Source: a virus
Strand: one strand, 5' to 3'
DNA: 46,922 bases
IMG/VR virus record: IMGVR_UViG_3300021440_000037
Span: 1 to 46,922 of that record
Below are positions 8,580-17,604 of the stretch, in pieces. The stretch's first letter is position 1, and each line of letters begins with the position of its first letter. Position numbers and translations under genes: made by a program. The notes beneath the pieces are model-generated. The model was not told the origin of the DNA. It saw only the letters and a list, made by a program, of their open reading frames with translations, and ran no database searches.

Positions 8580-8987
8580 CTATATGTGTGACTGTAGATG
8601 GAACGTGGCATCAATGCGATACCGGCGAGCGTCCGGGGTTCCGCTTGTCTCAATCGGACCGACGTTGACCTCACCCGACTTGACAATGCCAACACCGTTG
8701 ATGATGACGGGCCGCCGGATGAACTGAATCTCAGCCGCAACGACAAGACCGAGCTTTTCGGCATCCGTCTTGGTCTTGGCCCAACACTCGATGATGAGTT
8801 GCGGATAGTCCTGCCCAAAGTCATCCGGAGCGCCACCCACCCGATACATGATGATGAATGGCGTTGTCGGCTTGTCTGTGCGAGGCATACCGAAATACTG
8901 CCGGTCACTGGTCAACGTCGTGATTGGAACGTTGGCACGCATCCAACCGCGCACGGTGCCAATGCTGCTAGGTAGAGACGGGTTCAC
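8580..8987 (-). CDS. Tail terminator-like protein
   Basis: 135 aa, MNPSLPSSIG. The fold suggested by sequence (an N-terminal helix; IIMYRVGG; IIECWAKTKTDAEKL; a C-terminal strand RYRIDATFHL) matches the tail terminator / minor tail family that caps the tube. It overlaps the preceding connector gene by 20 nt and is followed by the gp10-like and major tail genes. Role is inferred from order plus general pattern. Confidence 0.65.
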   Translation of the reverse strand: MNPSLPSSIGTVRGWMRANVPITTLTSDRQYFGMPRTDKPTTPFIIMYRVGGAPDDFGQDYPQLIIECWAKTKTDAEKLGLVVAAEIQFIRRPVIINGVGIVKSGEVNVGPIETSGTPDARRYRIDATFHLQSHI

Positions 8988-9339
8988 TTGAGGTCAACCC
9001 CTCTCGCTTGCGAATGGTGGCTTTGACGTGCTCCAAGCCAAGCATGGTGGTCGAACTCAGAGCAGAGACACGAACCTCATAACTCACCCCCGTTGATTCG
9101 TCAATCACGGTGTCATACCGCGTGAGTCCTTCCGGGAAGATGTCACATCGAAGAGCGTAGCTGTCAGTCTCATCGATGTTGTCGACACGCCGCTCACTGT
9201 TGGGCAGCGTGATCGACGCGCGCACTCCCGTAGCCAACGTCACTTGCGGGACAGCTAGGGCATCGTCATCGGGATCAACATCCCGTTGTGGACGGTTGCC
9301 CATCACAGTGATGGTCGTTGTTGCCAGAGGGATTGACAT
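8968..9339 (-). CDS. Head closure / head-tail stopper-like protein
   Basis: 123 aa, MSIPLATTTI. A small, almost all-beta protein (VTLATGVRASITLP, YALRCDIFPEG, ATIRKREGL), the size and position of SPP1 gp16-like head-closure proteins. It begins six bases after the preceding connector gene. No sequence motif decides the family, so the assignment rests on order, length and composition. Confidence 0.55.
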   Translation of the reverse strand: MSIPLATTTITVMGNRPQRDVDPDDDALAVPQVTLATGVRASITLPNSERRVDNIDETDSYALRCDIFPEGLTRYDTVIDESTGVSYEVRVSALSSTTMLGLEHVKATIRKREGLTSSEPVST

Positions 9340-9345
9340 GTGGCA

Positions 9346-9795
9346 TCACACGTCATCAACGATGATGATTTGACAGTCATCGTCACCCGGTGGCCGGTTG
9401 CGCCATGGGTTGTAATCGGTCCGATGCACCAACGGTGAGTGCGGCTTACCTTTGGCCCGATAACCCCGGATGATGTTCTTGATCTGAGCCACTTGCGACA
9501 GTCGCGCGCTCTGCGTGTTGCCGGTCTTGGCACTCTGCGCATACGTGATGCTAATGCCATCCTGAGAGACGCTAGCCACCTTACCCGTAGGCGTATCGAC
9601 GGTGGACGCTTCGTCAGGGTCCGGCGCAAGATCGATGCTGTTGAGTTTGTCTTCCCAAAGGTCGGCAGCCGCGTTGTAAAGATCGGCCGTGACACCCCAT
9701 CGGTCGGCAGCCTCTTGAAGCTCAACCGTGTTGGTGCCGGGTGGTGCCAACCGTGCCAACCTAGGCCACGGCTCAATGGCTAGATCGACTGGCAT
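9346..9795 (-). CDS. Head-to-tail adaptor/connector protein
   Basis: 149 aa from ATG 9795, chosen because AGGGTGG lies about 10 nt upstream; the longer frame upstream lacks a Shine-Dalgarno. Helical N-terminus (VELQEAADRWGV, LYNAAADLWEDKL) followed by a substrate-like loop and a C-terminus RNRPPGDDDCQ. Helical connectors of this size (gp15/gp6-like) bind the portal. It lies between the capsid group and the stopper-like gene. Function is inferred from position. Confidence 0.6.
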   Translation of the reverse strand: MPVDLAIEPWPRLARLAPPGTNTVELQEAADRWGVTADLYNAAADLWEDKLNSIDLAPDPDEASTVDTPTGKVASVSQDGISITYAQSAKTGNTQSARLSQVAQIKNIIRGYRAKGKPHSPLVHRTDYNPWRNRPPGDDDCQIIIVDDV

Positions 9796-9830
9796 AGCTG
9801 GCACCACCCTTTCCGCACCCGATGAAAGAC

Positions 9831-10157
9831 TTATCGCGTCGATGCACGCAGCGTTACCGCCACGTTGGCAGCATCGACAGCAACCTGTGTCCCGTACATG
9901 GTGACCGGGAACGGGCCGAACTCCCACTCTTCACCGGCCGGAATGGACCGCACGTAAGACGTGATGCCCTGTCCGTCCACAGTCTGTGAGAATCCGATGG
10001 TGACGTTGTACGGGCTACCGCCGGTGTTCTTGGCGATGAACGTCTCAATGCCACTGTTGGCAAGATAGTTCCCGTTCGTGGTGTCGGCACCCACCGGGGT
10101 TGCCACCTTGACACCCTTGGTGGTTGCTACCGCAACCGCAATGGCCGTGCGTGCCAT
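9831..10157 (-). CDS. Small beta-rich head protein (decoration-like)
   Basis: 108 aa, MARTAIAVAV. Predicted beta-sandwich: GIETFIAKNTGG, VTIGFSQTVDGQG, SIPAGEEWEFGPFP. That pattern is common in small capsid decoration or accessory head proteins of actinophages. Its start shares one base with the preceding stop (TAATG), so the two genes are translationally coupled. Confidence 0.55.
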   Translation of the reverse strand: MARTAIAVAVATTKGVKVATPVGADTTNGNYLANSGIETFIAKNTGGSPYNVTIGFSQTVDGQGITSYVRSIPAGEEWEFGPFPVTMYGTQVAVDAANVAVTLRASTR

Positions 10158-10420
10158 TACTCACCATCCTTGGGGATGTTACGGCCATCACCCTTACGCG
10201 GGGGGGCAGCCTTGCTGACTTCCTCGGTCACGATGTTGTCCTCACCCGGAGCGGCGTACTTCCGGGCGGTACCGTCCCCCATGCGAATCGGGGTACGCGC
10301 GAGCAAGGCAGCGGCACGGCTCTTGGTCACCACAATGGACGTGCCATGCGGGGTGACAAGCGGCGTGTCCTTGAGTTCCTTCTCACGGGTCTTGTCGATA
10401 CGAACGCCAAGCTGTCCCAT
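10157..10420 (-). CDS. Small basic protein downstream of capsid, unknown
   Basis: 87 aa from ATG 10420, four bases after the preceding stop; an upstream GGGGGTG supports this start. The sequence begins MGQLGVRIDK and ends with a Lys/Pro/Gly-rich disordered tail (APPRKGDGRNIPKDGE). No known domain. By position it is a capsid-associated or connector accessory protein. Confidence 0.6.
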   Translation of the reverse strand: MGQLGVRIDKTREKELKDTPLVTPHGTSIVVTKSRAAALLARTPIRMGDGTARKYAAPGEDNIVTEEVSKAAPPRKGDGRNIPKDGE

Positions 10421-10424
10421 GTGG

Positions 10425-10799
10425 TCACACCCCCATGAGTTCGTGCTTGATGAAGTTGGGGTCGTTGGTGCCGACGATGGCCGGTTCGGCGTAGACCGCC
10501 CAAGCCGTCTTGGTGTTCGCGGTACCCGCCGTGACACGCACGACGAACCCCACGACGTCATTGCCGGTGGCCCACTCAGCCGCACGCGCGGGAGCGCCGG
10601 AAGCGGCAACCACGTAAACGCCATTCTCGGCACCCGTGGTCTGATTCTTGAGAAGGATGCGGTCACCGGTGGCAAGGGTGACACCATCCACCGTCTGCCC
10701 ATTGGCGAACGCGGTAGCGAGGGTGCCGTTTGCCGTGGTGGCAACGCGCACGCGCGGAACCCAACGGAACGCTCCCGTCAGGCGGATCTTCTTAGCCAT
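10425..10799 (-). CDS. Capsid-associated protein with fibre-like beta module
   Basis: 124 aa, MAKKIRLTGA. Contains VDGVTLATGDRILLKNQTTG followed by ENGVYVV, a motif that recurs in phage fibre and head-fibre modules. Lying immediately after the major capsid gene it is best called a head decoration or head-fibre protein. ATG 10799 is one base after a GTTTAAAC octamer (10801-10808) with AAAGG on the far side. Confidence 0.65.
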   Translation of the reverse strand: MAKKIRLTGAFRWVPRVRVATTANGTLATAFANGQTVDGVTLATGDRILLKNQTTGAENGVYVVAASGAPARAAEWATGNDVVGFVVRVTAGTANTKTAWAVYAEPAIVGTNDPNFIKHELMGV

Positions 10800-10800
10800 C

Positions 10801-10808
10801 GTTTAAAC
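10801..10808. promoter_or_regulatory. GTTTAAAC between Shine-Dalgarno and start codon
   Basis: Minus strand order is AAAGG, C, GTTTAAAC, G, ATG. It lies in the short gap after the major capsid gene, with the octamer filling the ribosome-binding spacer. Confidence 0.6.
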
Positions 10809-10845
10809 GCCTTTCTTGCGTTGTCCGATGTGGGGGTTGGTGTTG

Positions 10846-11805
10846 TTACGCGACAAGGACACTGAACGGGTAACCGCCAGCGCCACCCTCCCACGTCATC
10901 GGGTCCGCGACCGTGAAGCCTGCCCGCATCTTGAAGCGGAGCGCGATCATGTCCTGTTCGGCCAGAGAGACAAGGACGTTGCCCTGTCCGTCCGTGAGGG
11001 TGGCCTGATCGAGGAACTTGAACTCGATGTCCTGTCGGATACCAAGCACAGCACGCGAACGGTCGCCACAAATGGCGTTGAGGTTGCCCTGAGCGGCAAG
11101 GCTGTTGTTGTCCGCCATGTACGTGTCGACACCCCAAATCTGGGGAACCGTCTCGTTGTTGCGCAGAGACTCGCTGTAGATCAGGTTGCCCGTACCGTCG
11201 CGGAGGTTTTGCATCCGGCGCTTGACGCTGCGCTTGGTCCAAATCGTGTTGGCCGAGAAACCGTCATCCTCGACAAGGCCGATGAGTTCCGAGAAAGCAC
11301 CACCGAGGTCATACCCCTGAGCCTGGGTACCAAGCCCAAGGTAGTCGCTCAGGTCGAGCACGTTGCCAGCGGCAACCGAACCCTCATAGAGCGAGTCGCC
11401 AAAGGACGACGGAGCGTTGATGCCAAGGAACACCGCAAGATCGAGGTGATACCCGACGTACTCCGCGATGCGCGGCCGGACCTCACCCCAGATGTCCATG
11501 TCGGCGTCATCGAGCACGTTCTCAGGAATCGGAACGATGCCCGCGATTTCCTCAGCCTGCAAGAACTTGTTGGCCCATCCCATGTCGAGCGTGGGCTTGC
11601 GGCCGGTGTCACCGTCGATCCACGCGCCACCACCGGGCGCGGCCGGAAGCGCATCGAGCACACGAACCTTGGCCTGTTGCTTGGTCATGCGGACCTTGCG
11701 GAACGTCTGGAGAGCAAGCGACTGCTTAGCCGCATCCTGCCAGAGTTCCCCCATGTCCTGTTCGGAGATGAGCGCCAACGCATCGGCGCGCGTGATTTCA
11801 GCCAC
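10846..11805 (-). CDS. Major capsid protein (HK97 fold)
   Basis: 319 aa, MAEITRADAL. The main shell subunit. The N-terminal helix (RADALALISEQDMGELWQDA), the central FLQAEEIAGIVPIPENVLDDAD (AxEIxxxxPxPExxLxDA is typical of the phage capsid family) and the C-terminal DMIALRFKMRAGFTVADP are all as expected for HK97-fold capsids. It follows a scaffold gene and precedes decoration proteins. No protease domain is seen in the neighbourhood. Confidence 0.92.
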   Translation of the reverse strand: MAEITRADALALISEQDMGELWQDAAKQSLALQTFRKVRMTKQQAKVRVLDALPAAPGGGAWIDGDTGRKPTLDMGWANKFLQAEEIAGIVPIPENVLDDADMDIWGEVRPRIAEYVGYHLDLAVFLGINAPSSFGDSLYEGSVAAGNVLDLSDYLGLGTQAQGYDLGGAFSELIGLVEDDGFSANTIWTKRSVKRRMQNLRDGTGNLIYSESLRNNETVPQIWGVDTYMADNNSLAAQGNLNAICGDRSRAVLGIRQDIEFKFLDQATLTDGQGNVLVSLAEQDMIALRFKMRAGFTVADPMTWEGGAGGYPFSVLVA

Positions 11806-11826
11806 GGGATGCTCAACCTTTCATTG

Positions 11827-12396
11827 TCAGCGACGCAACGCGCGCAAGATGTCGTTCATTCCGGGACCGCCGGAACCGCCACCACGGCGCGCATCGTTCG
11901 GAGGACTCTTTTTCTTGTTGGCCGGGTCATCGATCTTTTTCGACTCATCGACCTTGTACGTCTTGGTAAGCTCCGCGCCATCGGCTTCCATCTCTTCATC
12001 CGTGTCACCGGTGAGACGTTTTGCCAACGACCAAGGTAGACCCAACTTCATGCCGACCTTGTAGCGCCGATTCTCAAGCTCAAGCTTTTCGTTCTCTTTG
12101 GTGAGTTCGTCAACCTGAGTTTTGGCCCGTTCCAACTCTGGCAACTTCGCAAGCTCAGCGTCCCGCTGTGCCTTAAGTAGAGCGTCCCGCTCTTTGCGAG
12201 TCTCGGCCAATGCCTTTTTCAGGCCGTGCGTGTCATCATCCGTCTTGGGCTTGTCAACGTCACCGTTTCCATTGCCCTTTACTTCGGTACCGTCGCCTAC
12301 CTTGCCGGTGTCCTTGCCGTTGGCATCGACCCCGGTGTTGACGTTGGCATCCTTGGATGTGTCCGGCCCGGTGTTGGAACCTGTCTCGGCACCCAT
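11827..12396 (-). CDS. Scaffold protein
   Basis: 189 aa, MGAETGSNTG. Disordered, Thr/Asp/Gly-rich N-terminus, then a coiled coil (TRKERDALLKAQ, AKTQVDELTKENEKLELE), then a basic C-terminus (NKKKSPPNDARRGG) that would dock to capsid. It sits directly upstream of the major capsid gene with AAAGGA about 10 nt before ATG. Composition and position are characteristic of siphovirus scaffolds. Confidence 0.85.
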   Translation of the reverse strand: MGAETGSNTGPDTSKDANVNTGVDANGKDTGKVGDGTEVKGNGNGDVDKPKTDDDTHGLKKALAETRKERDALLKAQRDAELAKLPELERAKTQVDELTKENEKLELENRRYKVGMKLGLPWSLAKRLTGDTDEEMEADGAELTKTYKVDESKKIDDPANKKKSPPNDARRGGGSGGPGMNDILRALRR

Positions 12397-12445
12397 TGTG
12401 GAGTTGTCCTTTCATCTCGGGAATCCCTCCCGTCAAGCATCCCGC

Positions 12446-12475
12446 TTGATATCTGTCAAGATAGCACCCGATCAA
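12446..12475 (-). promoter_or_regulatory. Candidate promoter for capsid genes
   Basis: The 87-bp gap before the scaffold gene contains TTGATC (12475-12470), an 18-bp spacer and TATCAA (12451-12446) on the minus strand. The same stretch has overlapping inverted repeats with TCAAG/CTTGA arms (three copies between 12433 and 12460), so it may be an operator or weak hairpin. Weak evidence. Confidence 0.3.
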
Positions 12476-12483
12476 TGGCAGTG

Positions 12484-13452
12484 CTAGGCCGGTGGTGTCC
12501 GGCCGCGAGCAAACTCACCACGTTCGATGGCAGCACGCGCGTACGCATTGACACTCTTGGGCAACGTGTTGCCGTTCTGAACAAGCCGCTTGGCTGCCTC
12601 AAGCCGAACCTTTTCACTCTCGGTCGGGCGTGACCACCCACGCAACACTGAGCGCTTGGCTTCCCGCTTAAGAGTCTTGGCAAGAGGCACAACAACCTCT
12701 TTGTGCACAAGAGACTGAGTACAACGACAGTTCGGGTGCAAGGGTGGCTTGGGCACTTTGTCGTTGCTGAGCGGCTTGTCACCGAACGTCAACCCCGATG
12801 GATAACCCTTACCGTTGTCAATCTCTCCTTGGTATGCAAGACAATGAACGCACGCGTCCCGTTCCGCACGCCAAACAGATACGACGCTGTCCACAGTATG
12901 GCTAACAGTCGTGAGCGCGTCGTTACTGGCTTCATTCGTGGACTGTCGAGCAACTTGCTTGGCAAGGTTCACCCCCTGATTAGCAACCGCCAAAGATTCA
13001 AGCACGTCACTTTGGGTCGTGGCGTGGCGCAACAAGATCTTGGTCTTGGCCACCTTGCTACGCATGACAACCTCAAGAGCGTCCACACGCGCGTGGATGC
13101 GCTCCGAGATGTGCCGAGTCGACGGCGGCAACTCTTCCGGCACCACATCGGCCCCAGCAACCTTGGCTTCCTCAAGCGCCACATCTAACCCGTGGCTCAG
13201 TGCTCGCGTAGCGCCGCGTTTGATGGCTTGCCGTGCCCTAGGTACCGCCTCCACCAACTCATCGACGTTTAAACGCTCGGTTGCGTCCTGTTGCTCGGCA
13301 AGGGTCGCGTCATCACCGGGCCACAACGCGACACCAAACCCAAAGAGTCGGTTAAGGATGGGCTGAAAGACACCCCCGACATCGTTTTCTGTCTGTTGCT
13401 CGATGCCAAGTAGCCTTGCAGCCCAACCGTCAAGCTGTTCGATGTCAGGCAT
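12484..13452 (-). CDS. MuF-like minor head protein
   Basis: 322 aa, MPDIEQLDGW. The C-terminal third carries the MuF signature: RDACVHCLAYQGEIDNG, then HPNCRC with conserved Cys/His pairs. These proteins sit at the portal vertex and contribute to head assembly or DNA injection. The start overlaps the preceding stop (TAATG). It contains one in-frame GTTTAAAC (13267-13274) read as Arg-Leu-Asn with a TTA codon. Confidence 0.88.
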   Translation of the reverse strand: MPDIEQLDGWAARLLGIEQQTENDVGGVFQPILNRLFGFGVALWPGDDATLAEQQDATERLNVDELVEAVPRARQAIKRGATRALSHGLDVALEEAKVAGADVVPEELPPSTRHISERIHARVDALEVVMRSKVAKTKILLRHATTQSDVLESLAVANQGVNLAKQVARQSTNEASNDALTTVSHTVDSVVSVWRAERDACVHCLAYQGEIDNGKGYPSGLTFGDKPLSNDKVPKPPLHPNCRCTQSLVHKEVVVPLAKTLKREAKRSVLRGWSRPTESEKVRLEAAKRLVQNGNTLPKSVNAYARAAIERGEFARGRTPPA

Positions 13453-14528
13453 TACATGCTTACGACTCGGAGCTTAGTCCAGTCGACACCCGTCTTAAGC
13501 GGCAGAATATACGGGTTACCGACGTCAACAACTTGACTCCAACCTTGCGCTACCGCGTACGCGCGCCAACGATCAGGTTGACCTTGTGCAACGTCAACCG
13601 CCCCCGACTCAAATTGAAGGTTCCATGACGCGCCGCCTGTGTCCATGACAATCAGCCCGTACTCACGCATAGCCCGCAAGATAACTTTCTTCCACGCCGG
13701 TACGGCTAGTGCCTCAATCTCAGATTCCGTGTAGTTGAGCTGAAAACGTGCCCCGGTAACCGGCCACTTCAAGTCATTGGCGTCACCGGCCACAGTTGCC
13801 GGGTCCGGGGTAGCACAACCGGTGGCCGGGCCAGTTACAACGTTGCGCCGTACGTACTTAACAACCATGGCCAACGCATGATTAATTTTGCCCGCTTGAA
13901 GCTCAGCCAACCGAATACGTCCCGAAAGAAGGCTTACACCCGCTGCGGTAGCCGAGTGTCCGTCAGTGGATGCGCCGTTGCCCGCAAGGTCATACACGGC
14001 CCCATACGCACAACCATAACGATTCTCGCCAGGCTGCCAGTTGTTGCCTTGCCACATTTCATAGCTACGCGTGGCAGTTTCAATAATCATGTGACCGTCC
14101 GTGCCACCGGCGGGCGTTGCACCGGCAGGAAGTGGGATACGCCGGTTGTGTAGGTCGCTAACACGCAAGCGGGTGCCCGTCGTACTAGACGTGTAAACAA
14201 CAGACGGGTCACTGCTGTTGGACAGAAACTTGACGCGTACCAGTGGTGAATTCGATGCTGCGTAGTACGCCGGGTGGTCGTAATCCCCTGTCGTGCCACC
14301 TTGGCCCATGTAGCGGTCAACCGGACCATTCAAGCTGTTGAGCCACGTAACAACGGACGTGCTATCGGGCGCTATCGTCGGGCTACTCGGAATGGGGGTG
14401 TTCCACGCTGACGAATCATTGAATGGTCGCCATGTTGCGGAGGGCTCACCCGCGCCGTAACTGTACGGAGATGGTGCATCAGTGGGTGAGTCGTAATTTG
14501 GGGTCCACAGTGGCGGTGTGTACGTCAT
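13452..14528 (-). CDS. Beta-rich accessory structural protein, possible tail spike or decoration
   Basis: 358 aa from ATG 14528, which overlaps the previous stop (TGATG) and has AAGGA about 10 nt upstream. Contains FNDSSAWNTPIPSSP, GGTDGHMIIETATRSYEMWQG and RFQLNYTES. This pattern resembles secreted actinobacterial proteins of uncharacterised carbohydrate-related function, but I cannot name the family. It belongs to three adjacent beta-rich genes lodged between portal and MuF, an unusual place for receptor-binding proteins. Virion surface location is inference. Confidence 0.5.
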   Translation of the reverse strand: MTYTPPLWTPNYDSPTDAPSPYSYGAGEPSATWRPFNDSSAWNTPIPSSPTIAPDSTSVVTWLNSLNGPVDRYMGQGGTTGDYDHPAYYAASNSPLVRVKFLSNSSDPSVVYTSSTTGTRLRVSDLHNRRIPLPAGATPAGGTDGHMIIETATRSYEMWQGNNWQPGENRYGCAYGAVYDLAGNGASTDGHSATAAGVSLLSGRIRLAELQAGKINHALAMVVKYVRRNVVTGPATGCATPDPATVAGDANDLKWPVTGARFQLNYTESEIEALAVPAWKKVILRAMREYGLIVMDTGGASWNLQFESGAVDVAQGQPDRWRAYAVAQGWSQVVDVGNPYILPLKTGVDWTKLRVVSM

Positions 14529-15271
14529 CAGTTGTACGTCCTTGACAGTCGGCAAAACGGGTACGTAGCGGCATCGTTGAGTGACATTACCGTGTGCAAA
14601 TCTTTGGGGAAGACCTTGCCACCGCCAATCGCGCTAGCAAACCATTTGGGTTGCATGATCGTCCCGAGAAAGGCACTTGACGTGTACCCGCGCAATGTCG
14701 CGGGTGTGCCAGCAACTTGGCATATCCCACCATAGACCGGTGTGTCCGCTGTTGGTTTCCAAAAGCCCGAACCCCCGTCAACAGCCCTAAACGAAAACTT
14801 TTTGGCGGTGTTCACCCCCCATGCCTGGGTCAACAAATCCCCACTTACCGCAACCAACACTGCTTGGTTAAGACCGGTGTCATCAGGTACCGCAACAAAC
14901 GCAAATTGATGCGTAGGGGTGACCGCCGCCGCATTAGACACAAAGGAAATACCCTGGACTTCAACACCGGCAGGAACAACCATGCCTGGCCCGCCAGTCA
15001 GATACGCAACGCCCGACGTAGGCGTCAAGTTAGCGGCTGACTGGCTACTTGCCATCGGCACGCAAACCTGATCACCAACCGACCAGTTCAACGTATTGAC
15101 AAGTGTGGTGTTTGCGTTAGCCACGTCAACATAAGTTACGTCATTCGTCTGTTGTGTACCGTCGCCAGGGTCCGGCGTAGGCGCGGCAAAGTAACCGGCC
15201 CGAGTGATCAGCACGTCATAGCGCGCTTGATCGACCGTGATGGGGTTCATCCACTTATAGATGGTCGGCAT
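14528..15271 (-). CDS. Accessory structural protein, unknown
   Basis: 247 aa, MPTIYKWMNP, with GAGGT before the start. Beta-rich: VSAVSGDLL-type strands, GISFVSNAAAV, GGPGMVVPAGVEVQG. The first 25 residues (YKWMNPITVDQARYDVL) look like a short anchoring region. No catalytic motif is seen. It lies between the beta-helix protein and the 358-aa protein, with which it probably forms a virion appendage. Confidence 0.5.
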   Translation of the reverse strand: MPTIYKWMNPITVDQARYDVLITRAGYFAAPTPDPGDGTQQTNDVTYVDVANANTTLVNTLNWSVGDQVCVPMASSQSAANLTPTSGVAYLTGGPGMVVPAGVEVQGISFVSNAAAVTPTHQFAFVAVPDDTGLNQAVLVAVSGDLLTQAWGVNTAKKFSFRAVDGGSGFWKPTADTPVYGGICQVAGTPATLRGYTSSAFLGTIMQPKWFASAIGGGKVFPKDLHTVMSLNDAATYPFCRLSRTYN

Positions 15272-15280
15272 GTCGCTACC

Positions 15281-16069
15281 TCAATCCACGCTCATGATGT
15301 TGTCGCTCTTGATGACGTTACTGCCGTTGCCCGATTGGTCCACAATGTGGGCTTGGTTCCGGTGCAACACGTTGTGCGCCAACACGACGTTACGGCACTC
15401 CCGACTGATCAGGACACCGTTACGTGTGTGCCGATCAATTCGATTGGCGCGAATGGTCACCTTGGTCAACGTGCTAAAGACGGTGATGCCCGTCTTGTTG
15501 TTGTAAATGTCGCACGCATGGATGTCCGCTACGGTGCCACCCACGCCAACCCCCAACTCACCGTTACTTCCGATGATGCACCGGTCTAGGTGCGCGTCCG
15601 ACCCGTTTAAACGCACTCCCACCGATCGATTGTAGTTGATGGTGCTGTCACTGATCTGTGCGCAACGTCGGCCGTTGCCAACATAGATGCCGTTGGTTGC
15701 CCCTGCCTCAATGAAACAGTCACGCACATGCCATTGGGCTTCCTCCGGTGTGGACACGTCGTCAAGATGGATGACATCCCCCCGGCTGTTGTTGTTCTTG
15801 TTGCCGTCAAAATGCACCCCCTCAATCCTCACGTGCGCGACACCGGGCGCACCACGCAATAGATGGTCGTTGGTACCGGCGATGAGTTCAATCTTGGCGT
15901 GTGCGCCGATGGGAACCCCGTAACCGCCCGGTGAGTGCGCGGTCATGACAAGCCCGTTGGGCACCATGAGCGACCGACACGAATACGTGATCGGGTCAAG
16001 GACAAGCGGCTTACCCTCACGCGCCGCGCTGTCCATCATGGTCTGTAGGTACGTCGTTGCGTCATCCAT
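15281..16069 (-). CDS. Right-handed beta-helix (pectate-lyase-like) protein
   Basis: 262 aa from ATG 16069, overlapping the portal stop (ATGGATGA). The first residues (ATTYLQTMMDSAAREGKPLVL) match the head of tail-spike or pectate-lyase beta-helix proteins. Repeating coils follow: HVRIEGVHFDGN, HVRDCFIEAGATNGIYVG, AQISDSTINYNRSVGVRL, DLxRCIIGSNGELGVGV, KVTIRANRIDRHTRNGVLI. Such helices bind or cleave polysaccharide. Position after the portal is atypical for a spike. In-frame GTTTAAAC at 15605. Confidence 0.75.
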   Translation of the reverse strand: MDDATTYLQTMMDSAAREGKPLVLDPITYSCRSLMVPNGLVMTAHSPGGYGVPIGAHAKIELIAGTNDHLLRGAPGVAHVRIEGVHFDGNKNNNSRGDVIHLDDVSTPEEAQWHVRDCFIEAGATNGIYVGNGRRCAQISDSTINYNRSVGVRLNGSDAHLDRCIIGSNGELGVGVGGTVADIHACDIYNNKTGITVFSTLTKVTIRANRIDRHTRNGVLISRECRNVVLAHNVLHRNQAHIVDQSGNGSNVIKSDNIMSVD

Positions 16070-17600
16070 TGGCGCTTGTGGCTTTCTGTGCGGCCGGTGA
16101 GTTCGGAACCTTGTCCTGTCCCGTGATGCCCTGTTGCTTGCCGATGGTGGACTGTTCACCGGGCTTGGCAAGACCGTTACCGGCCGCCAATGCTTGGCTT
16201 GCTGCCATGCTCAGTTGTTCCTTTGGCGACAGTGGCGCTTCCTCAAATTCCTTGAGCTGTTCATCCGTCCACCCCGCGTAATACTTGAGCGCGAGAGCAA
16301 GCGGGACACCCGCATCAACCATCATCTTGACAGTCGTGGCTTGGTCAAGGTCACTCCGGACATGCGGGTCACGCCACTGACACTCAACATCGATGCCAAG
16401 GATGAGTTCATAGAAGTCATGCCATGACTCCCCGTACGAATCCTTGAGATCCCCAACGTACTCTGTGAACGGTCCTTCATCGGCTTGATACGCCGCGCCA
16501 CTCGGTACCGCGCGATTCTCGGCAACCTTGAGATGGCCCGGAAGACACGCTTTGGTGAAAAGCTTGTCAATCAGCTTGTCTTGCTCATCACTGTACTTGC
16601 TCAGGTCGGTCTCTGAGCCCTCCCAAATGGACGTTGCTGCCGCACCACCATCACCCCCGCCAGGATCGAGCACAGCAATACGGTTGGGCCTCATCTTGAG
16701 CGTTTCGTCATCGATCACTTGCTCAGTGAGAATGGCCATCTTGCGCCATGCGTTGAACTCAGCCGTGACAAGCAAGTTGGCAGCAAGCTTGTTGATCTTG
16801 TCTTGCAGAGTGGACAGCCGCAACACCAACGACCGACGTCGGGACTCTTCCGCAAACCGGATAACCGGAACCTTGTCAAACCCGTGTTCTCCACCGGGGT
16901 CGACAGTGTCCACAATGAAGTATCGGGCTTGCGGCATGATGTCGGTGTTGCCAGAGTCCTTGATTTTGGGGCCGACAAGCCTCACCACCACGTACTTGTA
17001 ATACATGGTTGCGCGCCAAACACCCTCATCCTCATCAGCCCATACCAATGCCACGCGTGTTGGTTCCGCTCGATGGCTGTCCTTGGGCCACCACACGTTG
17101 CGCGCGTCCTTGATGACAGCGTCGATGCCCGCTGGCTTGGTGTCGTCCCGCCACGCGAACACAAAGGACTCACCCGCTACGGCAGCGGCCTTATAGACAT
17201 CTTTCTGTGCCAACCTCAGTGCGTTGTCGTCCCACACGTTCTTGGCCGCGTCACTCATGATGACGTTGTTCTTGACCTCTTGGCTCTTGCTACCCCGGTC
17301 GACAAAACCCTCGACCATGAGCCTACGCACCGGACTATCAACCGCAACGTCAGTCCAGTTCTCAGCCATGTTGGTGATTAGCTGATCATCCAACTTGTCT
17401 CGGATGGCATCCGTGAGCCAAACCTTGGGGTGTTTGCCCTCATAGTAGTCCCACGCTCGATCAATCTCGATATTCTTGGTCTTGAGTTCGTCAAGCGCGG
17501 TCTTAAGGTGCTTACCCCAATCGTAGTCATCGGGGTTGAACGCTCCCGATGGCTCTTGCTCTTCCGGTGGCAAGTCCACCTTGGTCTTGGGTTGCGTCAT
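16062..17600 (-). CDS. Portal protein
   Basis: 512 aa, MTQPKTKVDL. The dodecameric ring through which DNA enters and leaves the head. Features of the SPP1 gp6-like portal family: RAWDYYEGKHPKVW near the start, QLITNMAENWTDVAVDSPVRRLMVEGF, and the long acidic C-terminal region. It lies directly downstream of the large terminase with a 4-base gap, as usual. The C-terminus is Ala/Gly-rich and probably flexible. Confidence 0.9.
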   Translation of the reverse strand: MTQPKTKVDLPPEEQEPSGAFNPDDYDWGKHLKTALDELKTKNIEIDRAWDYYEGKHPKVWLTDAIRDKLDDQLITNMAENWTDVAVDSPVRRLMVEGFVDRGSKSQEVKNNVIMSDAAKNVWDDNALRLAQKDVYKAAAVAGESFVFAWRDDTKPAGIDAVIKDARNVWWPKDSHRAEPTRVALVWADEDEGVWRATMYYKYVVVRLVGPKIKDSGNTDIMPQARYFIVDTVDPGGEHGFDKVPVIRFAEESRRRSLVLRLSTLQDKINKLAANLLVTAEFNAWRKMAILTEQVIDDETLKMRPNRIAVLDPGGGDGGAAATSIWEGSETDLSKYSDEQDKLIDKLFTKACLPGHLKVAENRAVPSGAAYQADEGPFTEYVGDLKDSYGESWHDFYELILGIDVECQWRDPHVRSDLDQATTVKMMVDAGVPLALALKYYAGWTDEQLKEFEEAPLSPKEQLSMAASQALAAGNGLAKPGEQSTIGKQQGITGQDKVPNSPAAQKATSANG

Positions 17601-17604
17601 GACG

